DNA from: Nocardioides sp.
GTDB taxonomy: Bacteria > Actinomycetota > Actinomycetes > Propionibacteriales > Nocardioidaceae
Reading direction: 5' to 3'
DNA: 6,053 nt
Assembly (NCBI GenBank): GCA_030145945.1
Contig: JASLDK010000215.1
Location: forward strand, 1 to 6,053
Numbering within the stretch: the first letter of the stretch is position 1; each line of letters starts with the position of its first letter. Shown here in pieces: positions 5,734 to 6,053 of this stretch. Both the position numbers and the translations under genes were made by a program. The notes beneath the pieces are model-generated. The model was not told the origin of the DNA. It saw nothing but the letters and a program-made list of their open reading frames with translations, and searched no databases.

Positions 5734-6053
5734 TCAGGCCCGTGGGTGGGCCTGGAGGTAGGCCCTTCGCAACCGGTCGGTGGTGACGTGGGTGTAGCGC
5801 TGGGTGGTGGCGAGCGAGGCGTGCCCGAGCATCTCCTGCACCGACCGGAGGTCGGCGCCTCCCTCGAGGAGATGAGTGGCGGCGGTGTGCCGCAGGCCGT
5901 GGGGACCGAGGTCGGGAGCACCCGGCACCTCGGCCAGCCGACGGTGAACCACTGCGCGCACGACGCGTTGGTCGATGCGACCGCCCTTCGCGCCGAGGAA
6001 GAGCGCTGGGCCCGATCCCGGCCGCGCCAACTCGGCGCGTCCCTCGGCGAGCC
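5734..6053 (-). CDS. xerC: Tyrosine recombinase XerC, C-terminal part (5' end outside window)
   Basis: The last 105 residues of a tyrosine recombinase, running off the right edge. The catalytic C-terminal box is intact: PHGLRHTAATHLLEGGADL holds the His-x2-Arg pair, EMLGHASLATTQRYTHV supplies the next His and the nucleophilic Tyr (codon 5796-5794). The ending YLQAHPRA is typical of actinobacterial XerC. The first catalytic Arg and the Lys lie outside the window. XerC with XerD resolves chromosome dimers at dif by forming a covalent 3'-phosphotyrosine link. The open frame continues past the TTG at 6030 to the window end as LAEGRAE, so that codon is internal. The position near rpsB and the M23 gene agrees with core chromosomal XerC rather than a phage integrase. 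It converges on the toxin relic with a 32-bp gap that shows no strong terminator. Confidence 0.93.
   Translation of the reverse strand, partial: LAEGRAELARPGSGPALFLGAKGGRIDQRVVRAVVHRRLAEVPGAPDLGPHGLRHTAATHLLEGGADLRSVQEMLGHASLATTQRYTHVTTDRLRRAYLQAHPRA

Noticed and set aside
6028..6030. TTG as start of a short 98-residue recombinase
   Set aside because: The frame continues upstream to the window edge with plausible XerC sequence, so the codon is an internal leucine of a gene cut by the window.
1..6053. CRISPR arrays, tRNA or rRNA genes, insertion sequences, phage attachment sites
   Set aside because: No regularly spaced repeats, no recognisable tRNA or rRNA stretch and no transposase were seen; the only recombinase is XerC-like.

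Overview
The window reads as chromosomal DNA of a high-GC actinobacterium, probably from the Nocardioides/Propionibacteriales side. The reasons are the heavy G+C bias, GTG starts, an Ala/Pro/Glu-rich tail on ribosomal protein S2, and the gene order xerC, M23-family protein, rpsB, tsf. As I recall it, Mycobacterium tuberculosis has the same arrangement (xerC Rv2894c, Rv2891, rpsB Rv2890c, tsf Rv2889c). The genus is an inference.

Layout, left to right. A perfect inverted repeat at 1-25 probably ends the leftmost operon. On the minus strand follow a double zinc-ribbon protein with a C-terminal membrane segment (44-1312) and, upstream of it in transcription, an SPFH/Band-7 protein with a C-terminal SHOCT domain (1323-2528, GTG start). 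The two form a tight pair with a 10-bp gap. A textbook intrinsic terminator with a UUCG tetraloop (2645-2688) separates this pair from tsf (2705-3514), which follows rpsB (3548-4435), all on the minus strand. rpsB has a long untranslated leader rich in short inverted repeats (about 4436-4625). Divergent from rpsB on the plus strand is a secreted M23-fold protein (4792-5391). It keeps the three zinc ligands but appears to lack both usual catalytic histidines. At its stop codon begins the remnant of a VapC-type PIN-domain toxin (5388-5701), broken by an apparent one-base frameshift and missing its normal N-terminus. The window ends inside xerC (5734-6053, minus strand), cut off at its 5' end.

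How the parts work together. rpsB-tsf is the translation housekeeping operon. The SPFH and zinc-ribbon genes resemble the YdjI/YdjG type of Bacillus subtilis, a membrane-associated stress module linked to PspA. They sit where pyrH-frr often follows tsf and have their own transcription unit. The M23 protein is envelope-associated. The PIN remnant is a decayed toxin-antitoxin locus between two conserved core genes. I see no complete, clearly novel multi-gene system. The points most worth a second look are the SPFH/zinc-ribbon pair, the catalytically atypical M23 protein, the structured rpsB leader and the toxin relic.
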